A stretch of 64,000 nt of DNA. It comes from Ruminimicrobiellum sp045223915. GTDB taxonomy: Bacteria > Elusimicrobiota > Endomicrobiia > Endomicrobiales > Endomicrobiaceae. The DNA lies in assembly GCA_045223915.1 (NCBI GenBank), contig JBGUZU010000037.1, forward strand, positions 97,055-161,054, in the 5' to 3' direction. Within the stretch, counting starts at the first letter, position 1. Each line of letters starts with the position of its first letter. The position numbers were made by a program, and so were the translations under genes. Under the pieces are notes generated by a model, which made no database searches, was not told where the DNA came from, and saw only the letters and a program-made list of their open reading frames with translations. Positions 22,382 through 31,385 of this stretch are shown one piece after another.

Positions 22382-24439
22382 TTATTTTTTATTTAAAACT
22401 TCCGTTTTTATTTTAAAAGAAAAAGAATTATTTTTATTTAAAACAAATTTATATACATTAACAACCGTTGTTCCCTGATAAGTTTTTTCATAGCCGTTTT
22501 CAGATGTAGAAACAGTATTTATCGGAACGACCCAATAGTCACAAGGTTTTGAACTTGTTAACTTTATATTCATTCCCAAGTTTTTATCTTTTCTTTCCCA
22601 AACTTTCTTATTTGTAATTTCTCTCATATCGTCTTCTATCATTTCGGAAAAAGCAAAAACCTGCTCTACTCCGAATGTAAATTTCATTTCTCTATCAGAG
22701 AGATTCTTTATTTTATATTCCGTTTCATATCCGTTTTTCTTCAAAGGTTTAATAACTTTTTTAACTTCAACAGGCAAGTGAGCATTCTCATACCAAACAT
22801 GACCTTGTCTTGTCAGTTCCAAATTACCGGAAACGATTTTTGCATCATACTTCCCTAATACGAAGTCACCTTCTTCCCTAAAACTTACCCCGTATAATTG
22901 TTCATATTTTGTATCATTATTAAAGAAATGATCGAGCAAGGATGCTTTTCTGTACCAATCATACGCTAAATGTTTTTCCAATCCGATTTCTTTTACCTTA
23001 ACCGCATCCGTATGAATTGAAGTCAGCTCCTGAGAATCGGTTACATTATTATTTTCTATTGCTTCTTTTAATTTTTTGTGATAACCTTCATACTTTCTCG
23101 TTAAGACATTAGAAAAATTATATTTTTTATCTAAAATATCAAATTCAAAAATACTGCCTCCGTTTTGCGCATCCACATAAATATCTTGTTGTGAGCTTTC
23201 GTATAAAAACTCATCACTCCCGTCACAATCAAAATCATTTTTATTCCATGAATTTTTAATTCCGAATTCCTTATTATACAGACTTTCGGCCTTCAACAAA
23301 TATTCGTATATTGCATTTCTTAAATGAGGCAAATATAATCCTCCGAAAACACCGTGCCAATATGCACAATTGCATTGCCCGGCATATAAAGCTTTCTGTA
23401 ATTCGGAATTTAATGAAACTTTTTTATTTTGTATTTTATTACTTACTCTAATCATTTTTTTGTGCATATTGTTTGATTCGTCGTATTTACTTAAAAAGTT
23501 TCTCCAAAAGCCGCCTCTTATAAAAGGTTTTACTTCACTGTTATTTTCATTTTGTTTAACAAAATTATCAAAACTATTTTGAACCGCAGACGGCAAAGTC
23601 CATTCAGACATTTCAAAATAAGAATTTGTAGGCAAATAAATTCTTCCCGAAGGTTTCATTGTTTTTAATACTTCCGAAAAAGTTGCCGTCTCAACAATAT
23701 CGGAATTTTCTTCTATTGCCGTTAAAAATTTATCCAACCAACCGTTTTCGTAAACATGTTTATTTGTTCCCGGCCACATACCGAATTTTTCTCCGTCATC
23801 AGCCATAACGACAACAATATCTTTATCTTCGTTTGCAAGTTCTCTAAAGTAGTTTATACAAACAGATACATCCTGGAACGGAATTAAATATCTTAATTTT
23901 TGGCTTATAGGAAAAACAGTTAATACTTTCCCCTGATCTTCCGTTGTATAAAAACCTTTTAAATCATTTTCTTTCAATCCCGCTGCCATAAAATGAACAT
24001 CGTCGAGAATTGTATATTCTATACCGGTATCTGCAAGAGATTTAACCAATGACGGTTCCCAAACTCTTTCCGCAACCCATGCACCTTTACAATTATACCC
24101 TAACTTGTTTTTTATAAAATCGGATAATTGCTTTATTTGCCCGTTCCTGTCCGAATCAGGGATTACAGACAAAATCGGTTCATAATATCCTCCGGAAATT
24201 ATTTCCAATGTTCCTTTTGAAATTAAGCTTTTAATATTTTTTATATATTCGGGGTGTTCTTCGAGCATAAACTCCCATAACATACCGCTTGAATGCAAAT
24301 TCCATTTTATACTCTTATGTTTTAACATTACTTCCAAAAAAGGTTTATATGCAATATCGTACCCTTTTTCAAACACCCATTTAAAATTACCTACAGGTTG
24401 ATGATTGTGTATTCCCAATACAAATTTAATCTTTTTCAT
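22382..24439 (-). CDS. GH57 4-alpha-glucanotransferase / alpha-amylase
   Basis: Retaining glycoside hydrolase family 57 enzyme acting on alpha-1,4-glucans, probably as a 4-alpha-glucanotransferase on maltodextrin or glycogen. No signal peptide, so cytosolic. The barrel begins VLGIHNHQPVGNF; the nucleophile Glu (about 125) is in GAWVAERVWEP and the acid/base Asp (about 215) in VMADDGEKFGMWPG, followed by DUF1925/DUF1926-like domains to residue 685. I chose the ATG at 24439 with AGGA just upstream; an in-frame GTG at 24451 would add four residues. It is inserted between EIIB and EIIC of the PTS operon, an unusual position that links glucan metabolism to PTS regulation. Confidence 0.93.
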   Translation of the reverse strand: MKKIKFVLGIHNHQPVGNFKWVFEKGYDIAYKPFLEVMLKHKSIKWNLHSSGMLWEFMLEEHPEYIKNIKSLISKGTLEIISGGYYEPILSVIPDSDRNGQIKQLSDFIKNKLGYNCKGAWVAERVWEPSLVKSLADTGIEYTILDDVHFMAAGLKENDLKGFYTTEDQGKVLTVFPISQKLRYLIPFQDVSVCINYFRELANEDKDIVVVMADDGEKFGMWPGTNKHVYENGWLDKFLTAIEENSDIVETATFSEVLKTMKPSGRIYLPTNSYFEMSEWTLPSAVQNSFDNFVKQNENNSEVKPFIRGGFWRNFLSKYDESNNMHKKMIRVSNKIQNKKVSLNSELQKALYAGQCNCAYWHGVFGGLYLPHLRNAIYEYLLKAESLYNKEFGIKNSWNKNDFDCDGSDEFLYESSQQDIYVDAQNGGSIFEFDILDKKYNFSNVLTRKYEGYHKKLKEAIENNNVTDSQELTSIHTDAVKVKEIGLEKHLAYDWYRKASLLDHFFNNDTKYEQLYGVSFREEGDFVLGKYDAKIVSGNLELTRQGHVWYENAHLPVEVKKVIKPLKKNGYETEYKIKNLSDREMKFTFGVEQVFAFSEMIEDDMREITNKKVWERKDKNLGMNIKLTSSKPCDYWVVPINTVSTSENGYEKTYQGTTVVNVYKFVLNKNNSFSFKIKTEVLNKK

Positions 24440-24452
24440 TTTATCCTGCACC

Positions 24453-24959
24453 TTACCTTTTTATTCCTAAAATTTCGGCCTCTTTTTGTATATCATTAAA
24501 AGCATTATATCTGTCATCTTGAGGCAATGCTCTTGTTTCCAATTCTATTCCACAATCTATAAGTTTTAAGAAAGAATCAACATCATTCTTATCAACGGAA
24601 AGATTCGGCAACAACTGCTTTTTCCCGTGAGAATAATGCATTCCGCCTATGTTTATCGATTGAAATTTTATTCCGTTATCTGTCATTCTCACTATATCTT
24701 GAGGATTTGAAAATAAAATCATAAGATTATCATTTTCATACACGTCATTCGAAAGTTCATAACTTGCATCTTTTATATTTTTTATTACAAGTTTTACGGA
24801 ACTCGGAACAGCCATGGACAACAAAATTTGTTGCATTTCATCATTAGCCACTTCGTCGGAAACAATAAGAATTTTATCCACATCTACCGTTTTAAGCCAT
24901 CCTTGAACTATTTGTCCGTGAATAAGTCTGTCATCTATTCTTACAATTTTAATAGCCAC
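24453..24959 (-). CDS. PTS mannose/fructose/sorbose-family EIIB
   Basis: Cytosolic phosphocarrier of the mannose-class PTS, 168 residues. The phosphorylation site is His14 in RIDDRLIHGQIVQGW; IVSDEVANDEMQQ and the MAVPSSVKL strand are typical. It receives phosphate from the EIIA encoded immediately upstream and should phosphorylate sugar bound to EIIC/EIID. The GH57 enzyme gene follows directly and separates it from EIIC. Confidence 0.95.
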   Translation of the reverse strand: MAIKIVRIDDRLIHGQIVQGWLKTVDVDKILIVSDEVANDEMQQILLSMAVPSSVKLVIKNIKDASYELSNDVYENDNLMILFSNPQDIVRMTDNGIKFQSINIGGMHYSHGKKQLLPNLSVDKNDVDSFLKLIDCGIELETRALPQDDRYNAFNDIQKEAEILGIKR

Positions 24960-24974
24960 AGTTTTACTCCTTAC

Positions 24975-25388
24975 TTATTTCATTCTTTCCAATAATAATT
25001 GTTTTGCGTTTACAATACTTTTTTTACCGTCAGCCAAAACTTTATCTGCCAATTCTTTTGCGGTGTTAACGGTTTTGCTTGCAAAAACTGCAGATAGAAT
25101 CATCGGTAAATTCACACCGGTTAAAACCTCTATATTAAAACTCTTAGTAAGTAATACCGATGCATTACACGGAGTTCCGCCTAACATATCCGTTAAAATA
25201 AGAGTACCTTTATCGTTATTTATTTTTTTGAGAATCTCACTTATTTTCCCTTGTAAGCTTATAAGATTTTCATTTTTTATATCCTGATCGATGTAAAATA
25301 AGTTTTCTTGCTTTCCTGCAATAACCTCGGCCGTTTTTATCAATTCCTTGGTTAATTCACAGTGAGAAAGTATCATGATGTTTATCAT
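24975..25388 (-). CDS. PTS mannose-family EIIA
   Basis: Cytosolic phosphocarrier, 137 residues, alpha/beta fold of the EIIA-Man class. The active histidine is His9 in IMILSHCELTKEL, and LILTDMLGGTPCNAS supplies the conserved Asp and the TP loop. It takes phosphate from HPr and gives it to the EIIB encoded 15 bases downstream. It overlaps the end of yvcK by four bases (ATGA), tying PTS and YvcK translation together. Confidence 0.95.
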   Translation of the reverse strand: MINIMILSHCELTKELIKTAEVIAGKQENLFYIDQDIKNENLISLQGKISEILKKINNDKGTLILTDMLGGTPCNASVLLTKSFNIEVLTGVNLPMILSAVFASKTVNTAKELADKVLADGKKSIVNAKQLLLERMK

Positions 25389-26350
25389 TTTATTTCACCT
25401 CTCAAAAAATTAAATATTGCTCTTGAAAGTTTTACAAAATCATGATGAGCATACTGACTTTTTGATACAAAATTCTTCTTTACTACTTTTATCTTTTTAT
25501 ACTTCAATTTATCTATTTTTACCGGAGTAGAATTTAACTTAGCATACCTATCGACAATATATTGAGGAATTTTTCCGTTATTAACCAAAACAGCATTTAA
25601 TATTTCCGGATATGAATGCTGTATTATTGCATCTATGTGATTACTGAGTGTAAAGTTTGATGTTTCTCCGACTTGTGTCATAATATTTGCAACATAAATT
25701 TTTATGGCTTTTGATTTCTTTAAAGCAGGAATAACTCCGTCGAACAACAAATTAACTATAACCGATGTATATAACGAACCGGGACCTAAAATTATACAAT
25801 CAGCACTCAGTATCGCATCTATAACACTCTGAGAAACTTTCGCATTTTTCGGTTCTATTTCAACTGTTTTTATAGCACTTTTGCTTTTTGATATTTTTGA
25901 CTCACCAACAATTTTTTCACCATCAATAAGTGTAGCTTTCATTTTAACATTATCGAGCGACACAGGTAAAACTCTTCCTTTTATCGCCAAAACATCACTC
26001 GCATTTAATATTGCTTTATCAAATCCGCCTGAAACGGACGTAAGTGCGGTTAAGAACAAATTCCCAAAGGAATGGTTAGATAGTCCCCCTTTTCTGGGAA
26101 ACCTATACTGAAATAACTTTGTTATCAGATTTTCTTCTTCGGCTAAAGCGACGAGACAATTTCTTATATCTCCGGGTGGAAGAACACCTAATTCTTTTCT
26201 TAATTTTCCCGAACTTCCTCCGTCATCAGACACGGTAACAACAGCCGTTATATCAACATCATAAGCCTTTAATCCTCTTAATAATGTTGAAAGTCCTGTT
26301 CCTCCGCCTATTGCAACTATCTTATATTTTAAACTTTTTTTACCCTGCAC
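25385..26350 (-). CDS. YvcK/CofD-like gluconeogenesis factor
   Basis: UDP-sugar-binding protein of the YvcK family, which in Bacillus and Mycobacterium is needed for growth on gluconeogenic carbon and influences cell-wall synthesis. The 321 residues contain VAIGGGTGLSTLLRGLK, VVTVSDDGGSSGKLRKELG, PPGDIRNCLVALA and ILGPGSLYTSVIVNLL, all diagnostic. Translation appears to start at a GTG inside the end of rapZ (11-base overlap) with no ribosome site. The rapZ-yvcK-hprK neighbourhood is a conserved regulatory group. Confidence 0.95.
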   Translation of the reverse strand: MQGKKSLKYKIVAIGGGTGLSTLLRGLKAYDVDITAVVTVSDDGGSSGKLRKELGVLPPGDIRNCLVALAEEENLITKLFQYRFPRKGGLSNHSFGNLFLTALTSVSGGFDKAILNASDVLAIKGRVLPVSLDNVKMKATLIDGEKIVGESKISKSKSAIKTVEIEPKNAKVSQSVIDAILSADCIILGPGSLYTSVIVNLLFDGVIPALKKSKAIKIYVANIMTQVGETSNFTLSNHIDAIIQHSYPEILNAVLVNNGKIPQYIVDRYAKLNSTPVKIDKLKYKKIKVVKKNFVSKSQYAHHDFVKLSRAIFNFLRGEIK

Positions 26351-27200
26351 GAAGAATATCCCTATGATACAATTTTACTTTATACTTATTTTTAATAAAA
26401 AATTTAGCTAACTTTTCGGCAGTTGCAACAGACCTGTGTCTGCCGCCGGTACAACCTATTGCAATTGTCAATTGACTTTTTCCTTCTTTTATATAACCGG
26501 GCATTAAAGATAGTAATAAGGTTGATATCTTGTTAAAAAAGCCCTTGTACTCTTTTTGTTTTTCAATATATTTTACAACTTCTACATCTTTACCGGTTTT
26601 TGTTTTAAGTCCGGTAACATAATTAGGATTAGGAATAAATCTTGCATCAAAAACGATATCCGCTTCCGTAGCTATTCCATATTTAAAGCCAAAAGACATT
26701 ATCGACAACAACAATTGTCTATTCGTCGATGAAAGACCTATTAGTTGTGCCAAAATATTTTTAAGTTCACCGATAGTCAAATTGGTTGTATCTATCTCTT
26801 GATCGGCAACTTTTCTTACAATTTCCATCATTTTTCTTTCTGCAAGAATACCCTCTTTAACTATCATTCCCAACGGATGTTTTCTTCTTGTTTCGGAATA
26901 TCTTTTTAATAAAGTTGCATTATCCGCATTTAAGAAAAAGACCTGGTTTTTTATTTTTTCTTTTTTTAACACATCAAGTATTTCGGAAATTTTATTAATA
27001 TTTTTACCTGCTCTTACGTCTATACTCAATGCTATATTTTTATATTGTTTTCTGTTTTTTTTGCATAATTGTATAAATTCAAAAACAAATTCCAACGGCA
27101 TATTGTCGACACAAATAAAGCCAAAGTCTTCTAAGATATTTAAGACCTGGCTCTTACCTGCTCCCGATATACCTGAAACAATTAAAAAATTATTTTTCAT
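26340..27200 (-). CDS. rapZ: RNase adapter / nucleotide-binding protein RapZ (YvcJ)
   Basis: P-loop protein, 286 residues. In enterobacteria RapZ binds GlcN6P and directs RNase E to the sRNA GlmZ; in Gram-positives the homologue YvcJ hydrolyses GTP. Walker A is GISGAGKS (10-17); FICVDNMPLEFV, DVRAGKNI and the C-terminal GCTGGRHRSVATAEKLAKFF (RNA and sugar binding) are intact. It overlaps hprK upstream and yvcK downstream by 11 bases each. No GlmZ-like sRNA was found in the window, so its target is open. Confidence 0.95.
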   Translation of the reverse strand: MKNNFLIVSGISGAGKSQVLNILEDFGFICVDNMPLEFVFEFIQLCKKNRKQYKNIALSIDVRAGKNINKISEILDVLKKEKIKNQVFFLNADNATLLKRYSETRRKHPLGMIVKEGILAERKMMEIVRKVADQEIDTTNLTIGELKNILAQLIGLSSTNRQLLLSIMSFGFKYGIATEADIVFDARFIPNPNYVTGLKTKTGKDVEVVKYIEKQKEYKGFFNKISTLLLSLMPGYIKEGKSQLTIAIGCTGGRHRSVATAEKLAKFFIKNKYKVKLYHRDILRAG

Positions 27201-28149
27201 TTTTCGTACTGTTCATATGTTCCATCAATTTTTTACTCATTTCTAAAGCAGTGAAACATCCTTTATTTTTTAATCTTTGATTTAAGCTCGCGGTTTCGAC
27301 GATAATAGCCAAATTTCTTCCCGGAGCAACCGGAATGGTAAGTTCCGGAACTCTAACACCCAAAATATTTGCATAATATTCATCTATTCCCAATCTTTCA
27401 TATTTTTTAACTTCCATCCAATCAACAAGATTTATGACAAGCTCTATTTTAGATTCATCAAGAATATTTGCAATACCGAACATATTTCTTATATCTATTA
27501 TACCTACTCCTCTTAACTCCATATGGTGCTTTACTATCCCTGTACTTTTTCCCATCAAAATTCTTCCGGACCTTTTTGTTATCTCAACAGTATCGTCGGA
27601 AACAAGCATATGTCCTCTTTTTACAAGTTCCAAAGCACATTCCGATTTTCCAACACCGGACTTTCCTCTGATAAACACACCTAATCCGTAAACATTACAT
27701 AATACACCGTGAACTCTTTCCATCGGAGCTAATTTTTCGTCCAAATAAAACAATAAATCTCCCAATAATTGTGCTGAAGACAACGGTGTGCTTATTAGAG
27801 GAACATTCAGTTTATTAAATATTTCAACCATCGATTTTGACGGTTCAAACGATCTTGTAATAATACAACATGGAACTTGTGAAGGAGAAAAAATTTTAGT
27901 CAGTAGTTCACATTGTTTTTCGTAGGATAAATTTGTAAGGTAAGTATGTTCGGCAATACCTATTATTTGAACTCTTTCATAAGGTAAATGCTCAAAATAT
28001 CCCGTGAAAGCAAGACCCGGTCTGTTTGTGTCAGGTACGGTGATGTGCCTTTCCAAACCAGCCGAACCTGCAATCACGGTTAACGATAAATCTTTTGACT
28101 TTTCTTCAATTAAAGTGCCTACAGTTAGCACCGGCATTTTAATAGGCAT
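27190..28149 (-). CDS. hprK: HPr(Ser) kinase/phosphorylase
   Basis: Bifunctional regulator that phosphorylates HPr on Ser46 with ATP and reverses it by phosphorolysis. The 319 residues comprise the N-terminal MurF-like domain and the C-terminal kinase domain: Walker A GKSGVGKS at 162-169, catalytic Asp pair SDD 184-186, HGVL with His147, LRGVGIIDIRNMFG and the K3-loop-like VAPGRNLAIIVETASLNQRLK. The HPr encoded in the same operon has the target serine. An alternative ATG four codons in (28137) would avoid the overlap with ptsN; neither start has an ideal ribosome site. Confidence 0.96.
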   Translation of the reverse strand: MPIKMPVLTVGTLIEEKSKDLSLTVIAGSAGLERHITVPDTNRPGLAFTGYFEHLPYERVQIIGIAEHTYLTNLSYEKQCELLTKIFSPSQVPCCIITRSFEPSKSMVEIFNKLNVPLISTPLSSAQLLGDLLFYLDEKLAPMERVHGVLCNVYGLGVFIRGKSGVGKSECALELVKRGHMLVSDDTVEITKRSGRILMGKSTGIVKHHMELRGVGIIDIRNMFGIANILDESKIELVINLVDWMEVKKYERLGIDEYYANILGVRVPELTIPVAPGRNLAIIVETASLNQRLKNKGCFTALEMSKKLMEHMNSTKNEK

Positions 28150-28597
28150 CCTCTTGCTGAATAATTTTTATAACATCTTCTTTTGTTTCTGCATCTTTTA
28201 TAGCTTGTCTCAAGAATTTATCTTTGAATAATCTTGATATTCTTGATAAAGCTTTCAAGTGTTGTCCCGTAACTTCAACAGGTCCAACTAAAAGGAATAT
28301 TATATAAACAGGTTCACCGTCTAAAGAATTAAATTCTATACCTTTTTTCGATATTCCCAAAACACCAACTTGTTCGGAAAGAACATCTGTTTTTCCGTGA
28401 GGTATAGCAACACCTTGACCGATACCGGTAGAACCGAGTTTTTCTCTTTCTAAAACAACATCAATGATTTCATCTGTTTTTTTGATTTTTTTAGCATCTT
28501 TTAAAAGTTCTATTAACTCAATAATAGCATCTTTTTTGTTTTGTGCTTTCAAATCTACTGTAATAGCATCTTGACATAAGAAGTCCATAATATTCAT
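28139..28597 (-). CDS. ptsN: PTS EIIA, fructose/nitrogen (PtsN) type
   Basis: Cytosolic EIIA of the Fru/Ntr class, 152 residues. His67 in GIGQGVAIPHGKTD is the phosphorylation site; EREKLGSTGIG precedes it as usual. Placement directly after hpf and before hprK and rapZ is the layout known for regulatory PtsN proteins near rpoN, although rpoN itself is not in this window. It is likely to report PTS phosphorylation state rather than carry sugar phosphate. An AGGAGG sits about 12 bases before the ATG, somewhat far. Confidence 0.92.
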   Translation of the reverse strand: MNIMDFLCQDAITVDLKAQNKKDAIIELIELLKDAKKIKKTDEIIDVVLEREKLGSTGIGQGVAIPHGKTDVLSEQVGVLGISKKGIEFNSLDGEPVYIIFLLVGPVEVTGQHLKALSRISRLFKDKFLRQAIKDAETKEDVIKIIQQEDAY

Positions 28598-28648
28598 TTT
28601 TTTCTAAAGCCTCCTAATTTATTTGGCATTTTTATTTTTTATTTTATG

Positions 28649-29197
28649 TTACATTTCCGGCTCTAACATTACTAAAGAACCGCTGTCTTTTCTATACAAA
28701 ACATTTATCTTCTCTGTAGAAGAATTTAAAAACATATAAACTCTGTAATTCAAAGAATCCATTTCTTCTATAGCTTCTTCTATTGAAATAGGACGAATAT
28801 CAAATCTCTTTATCTCGGAAATTTTCGTTCTGGAATCTTGCATTGTATCGTAAGAGAAAACTTCTGCTTTTATTTTTTTGGATTTTGATACTTTTAAATT
28901 TGCTTTTCTGTGTATTTTTGAAATTTCTTTTTCTTTTCTAAGTTGTTTGGCCAGTTTATCTATTGTCAAATCTATTGATGCATATAAATCTTCGGATTCT
29001 TCTTTTGCTCTAAATGCTTTTCCTGCGATATAGAAAGTTACTTCCGTTATTTGTCTGTTTTTTTCGACGGACAAAATAACATGCGCCCAAACATTATCTC
29101 CGTCAAAAAACTTACCTGCTTTTGAAATCTTTTGTCTGACATAAGAATCAATAGCATCCGTCAACTTCAAATGCCTTGCCGTAATGTTAATTTGCAT
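28649..29197 (-). CDS. hpf: ribosome hibernation promoting factor, long form
   Basis: S30AE-family protein that inactivates ribosomes in stationary phase; the long form (182 aa here) drives 100S dimers. The N-terminal domain (1-100) has ITARHLKLTDAIDSYVRQKI, ITEVTFYIAGKAFRAKE and DLYASIDLTIDKLAKQL. The C-terminal dimerisation domain (about 125-180) has IRPISIEEAIEEMDSLNYRV in outline and FLNSSTEKINVLYRKDSG. Start supported by AAGGAG seven bases upstream. It is the first gene of the operon down to ptsI, with an AT-rich promoter region at 29200-29250. Confidence 0.95.
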   Translation of the reverse strand: MQINITARHLKLTDAIDSYVRQKISKAGKFFDGDNVWAHVILSVEKNRQITEVTFYIAGKAFRAKEESEDLYASIDLTIDKLAKQLRKEKEISKIHRKANLKVSKSKKIKAEVFSYDTMQDSRTKISEIKRFDIRPISIEEAIEEMDSLNYRVYMFLNSSTEKINVLYRKDSGSLVMLEPEM

Positions 29198-29304
29198 AAG
29201 TTATCTCCTTTGATTATCTTATTTTTATATCATATTTTTATAAACAAAAGCAATTAAAACAAACAACTCTTTTACGACTTAAATAAATTATAAATTAAAA
29301 TTTT

Positions 29305-30210
29305 TTAATTTACAACCTTTATTTTTGGTTTTTGAGATTTCCACCTTCTATGAAACCAAAACCAAAAAGAAGGATTTTCTTCAATATGTCTTTGCAGAAT
29401 TTTATTATATTCCGTCATTATTATTTCTATATTCTTTTCATCATCACCCGTATCGGGCAAAGGAATTTCCTCAAAAGTAACAACATATCTTCCATCCGGC
29501 TGTCTGGCACAAAAACCGGTATACAACGGACATTTTGCTCTTAAAGCAAAAACAGCCGGTCCTTTGGGCGTAGAAACTTCTCTGTAAAAGAAAGGAGTAT
29601 AAACTCCTTGAACTCCGGCATGTTGATCAGCCAAAATAGCAACAAACTCGTTTCTTTTCAGTGCTCTTAAAACACCGAGCGGAGCAACATCTTTATAAAT
29701 TGTTTTATATCCTCTTTTTGATCTTATATTATTTATAATATTATCAAAATACGGATTTTCCTGTTTTGCAACAATAACCGACAACGGATATCTCTTGGCA
29801 AAAGATAACGCCAACATTTCCCAATTACCGAAATGTGCAGACATTATAACTCCGCCTTTTCCTTTTTTTAATGTTTGTTCTATAAGATAGATATTCTCAA
29901 AACAAACAGCATCTTTTATTTGTTCGTCGGTCATTTTACTTACAAAAATAATTTCAACTACTGTACAAACAAACTGTTTATAAACATCTTTTGCTATTTT
30001 TTTTATCTCAGATTTCGGCTTCGCAGGAAAAGATTTGGTTAAAGAATCAATGATATGTTTTTTCCTTATCGGAACGAAAATAAAAGCAATATCAGCTAAA
30101 AAAAATCCTATTTTTTTTGCAGCATTTATCGAAAACAAATGCAGGAAAGAAATAAGCATTTTTAAAGATATATATTCTATGTAATGTTGAATCTTTTTAT
30201 TTTTTTTCAT
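29305..30210 (-). CDS. lipid A biosynthesis acyltransferase (LpxL/HtrB family)
   Basis: Inner-membrane late acyltransferase that adds a secondary acyl chain to Kdo2-lipid A or a related lipid. The 301 residues have an N-terminal hydrophobic anchor (about 14-48) and the catalytic H-x4-E motif HFGNWE (126-131); ADQHAGVQGVYTPFF and FFYREVSTPKGPAVFALR form the acceptor block. It is direct evidence of a lipopolysaccharide-type outer membrane. The start lies in the DUF362 gene (14-base overlap), so it is the third gene of an smc-DUF362-lpxL operon. Which lipid it acylates cannot be told. Confidence 0.92.
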   Translation of the reverse strand: MKKNKKIQHYIEYISLKMLISFLHLFSINAAKKIGFFLADIAFIFVPIRKKHIIDSLTKSFPAKPKSEIKKIAKDVYKQFVCTVVEIIFVSKMTDEQIKDAVCFENIYLIEQTLKKGKGGVIMSAHFGNWEMLALSFAKRYPLSVIVAKQENPYFDNIINNIRSKRGYKTIYKDVAPLGVLRALKRNEFVAILADQHAGVQGVYTPFFYREVSTPKGPAVFALRAKCPLYTGFCARQPDGRYVVTFEEIPLPDTGDDEKNIEIIMTEYNKILQRHIEENPSFWFWFHRRWKSQKPKIKVVN

Positions 30211-31375
30211 TTTTGTTCATAAAAAAACTTGCTACAAAACTTTCTTTTATTTCTACTGCCTTATGAAGACATAGTTCGTGACAACAAAAACACCCTATAC
30301 ACTTTTCTTTTTGTATGATAGGTTTTGTTTTATCTTTACTTTTTATTATCGCTTTTACCGGGCAAGATTTCATACATTGTAAACAACCGACACATTTACT
30401 TTCGATTATATTAGGTTTCACCCAAAATAATCTGCCTGCGTATTTAGTAACAAATCTCGCGAACCACGAAGGCAATAGAGTTAAAAATTTTGTAACCGGA
30501 AGTTTTGTTTTACCGAAATTAAATTCGGAAGCATTATCTCCGACATAAATCATATTTTGTAAATTTGTATCTCCCAATTTTTTTTCTTTTAATGGTTTTA
30601 ATAAAACATTGTTTTTTGATTTTATTCCCATTTTATCGAGAATAAAAGTATCCAACATAACTGTATCTTGGCTTCCGGCAATTATACCGTACTTCCTTTT
30701 TTGACCGCTTAAACTCGGACCGTTTCCTTCAAGCCCGTAAACTCCATCAACTATGGTAAACAATAACTTTTCTCTCACCATTCTATAAATTTCAGATAAT
30801 AAATAAGAAAAATCTTTCGGAGTAGGTGCAAGCTTGTGATATTCCGCTTTTCTAACCCCGGGAATAATACCATAAAAATTTTTAACACCGCAAGTAAATC
30901 CCATAAAAGTATGAGTTTTTAATTTAGGTAAATTTATTATTGCATCGCAATCCGTTATTGCTTTGGTAATATAAATTTGTTTTATGTTCGGATGTTGAAC
31001 GGATACTTCAACACAGCCGCATGCTTCAAAATTTATAAGTTCAACATTTTCTTCTTTTGCAAGTTGCAGCATACCTGTTTTATCCCAAATATGTTCTATT
31101 CCGTGTGTCAAATTTCCGGGACTATCCCCCATTACAGGAATTGCACCGGCTTTTTTGATAACCTTTATAACTGCTCTAACTATTTCGGGATGAGTTGTTA
31201 TTGCCTGTTCCGGAGTGTATGCACTTAATAAATTAAGTTTTATTAGAATTTTTGTATTCGGTTTTATAATATCAGATATGTTACCGAAAGATTTTACTAT
31301 GTTTTCGACAATATTATGAACATTGTCTTTATCGTAATCATCACAATGATAAGCCGAAACGATTGTTTTTAGCAT
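30197..31375 (-). CDS. DUF362 protein with C-terminal 2[4Fe-4S] ferredoxin domain
   Basis: A 392-residue cytosolic iron-sulfur protein. The DUF362 domain (about 1-300) has INLPKLKTHTFMGFTCGVKNFYG and the GDSPG loop. The tail carries two complete cluster motifs, CVGCLQCMKSCP and CIGCFCCHELC. Family members are common in anaerobes and are presumed redox or maturation proteins without a settled function. It begins 11 bases after smc and overlaps lpxL. Confidence 0.93.
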   Translation of the reverse strand: MLKTIVSAYHCDDYDKDNVHNIVENIVKSFGNISDIIKPNTKILIKLNLLSAYTPEQAITTHPEIVRAVIKVIKKAGAIPVMGDSPGNLTHGIEHIWDKTGMLQLAKEENVELINFEACGCVEVSVQHPNIKQIYITKAITDCDAIINLPKLKTHTFMGFTCGVKNFYGIIPGVRKAEYHKLAPTPKDFSYLLSEIYRMVREKLLFTIVDGVYGLEGNGPSLSGQKRKYGIIAGSQDTVMLDTFILDKMGIKSKNNVLLKPLKEKKLGDTNLQNMIYVGDNASEFNFGKTKLPVTKFLTLLPSWFARFVTKYAGRLFWVKPNIIESKCVGCLQCMKSCPVKAIIKSKDKTKPIIQKEKCIGCFCCHELCLHKAVEIKESFVASFFMNKNEKK

Positions 31376-31385
31376 ATTTTAACCA

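Noticed and set aside
29280..29304. Terminator after the lpxL-like gene
   Set aside because: AAATTAAAA/TTTTAATTT can pair, but the stem contains no G or C and would be too weak to call.
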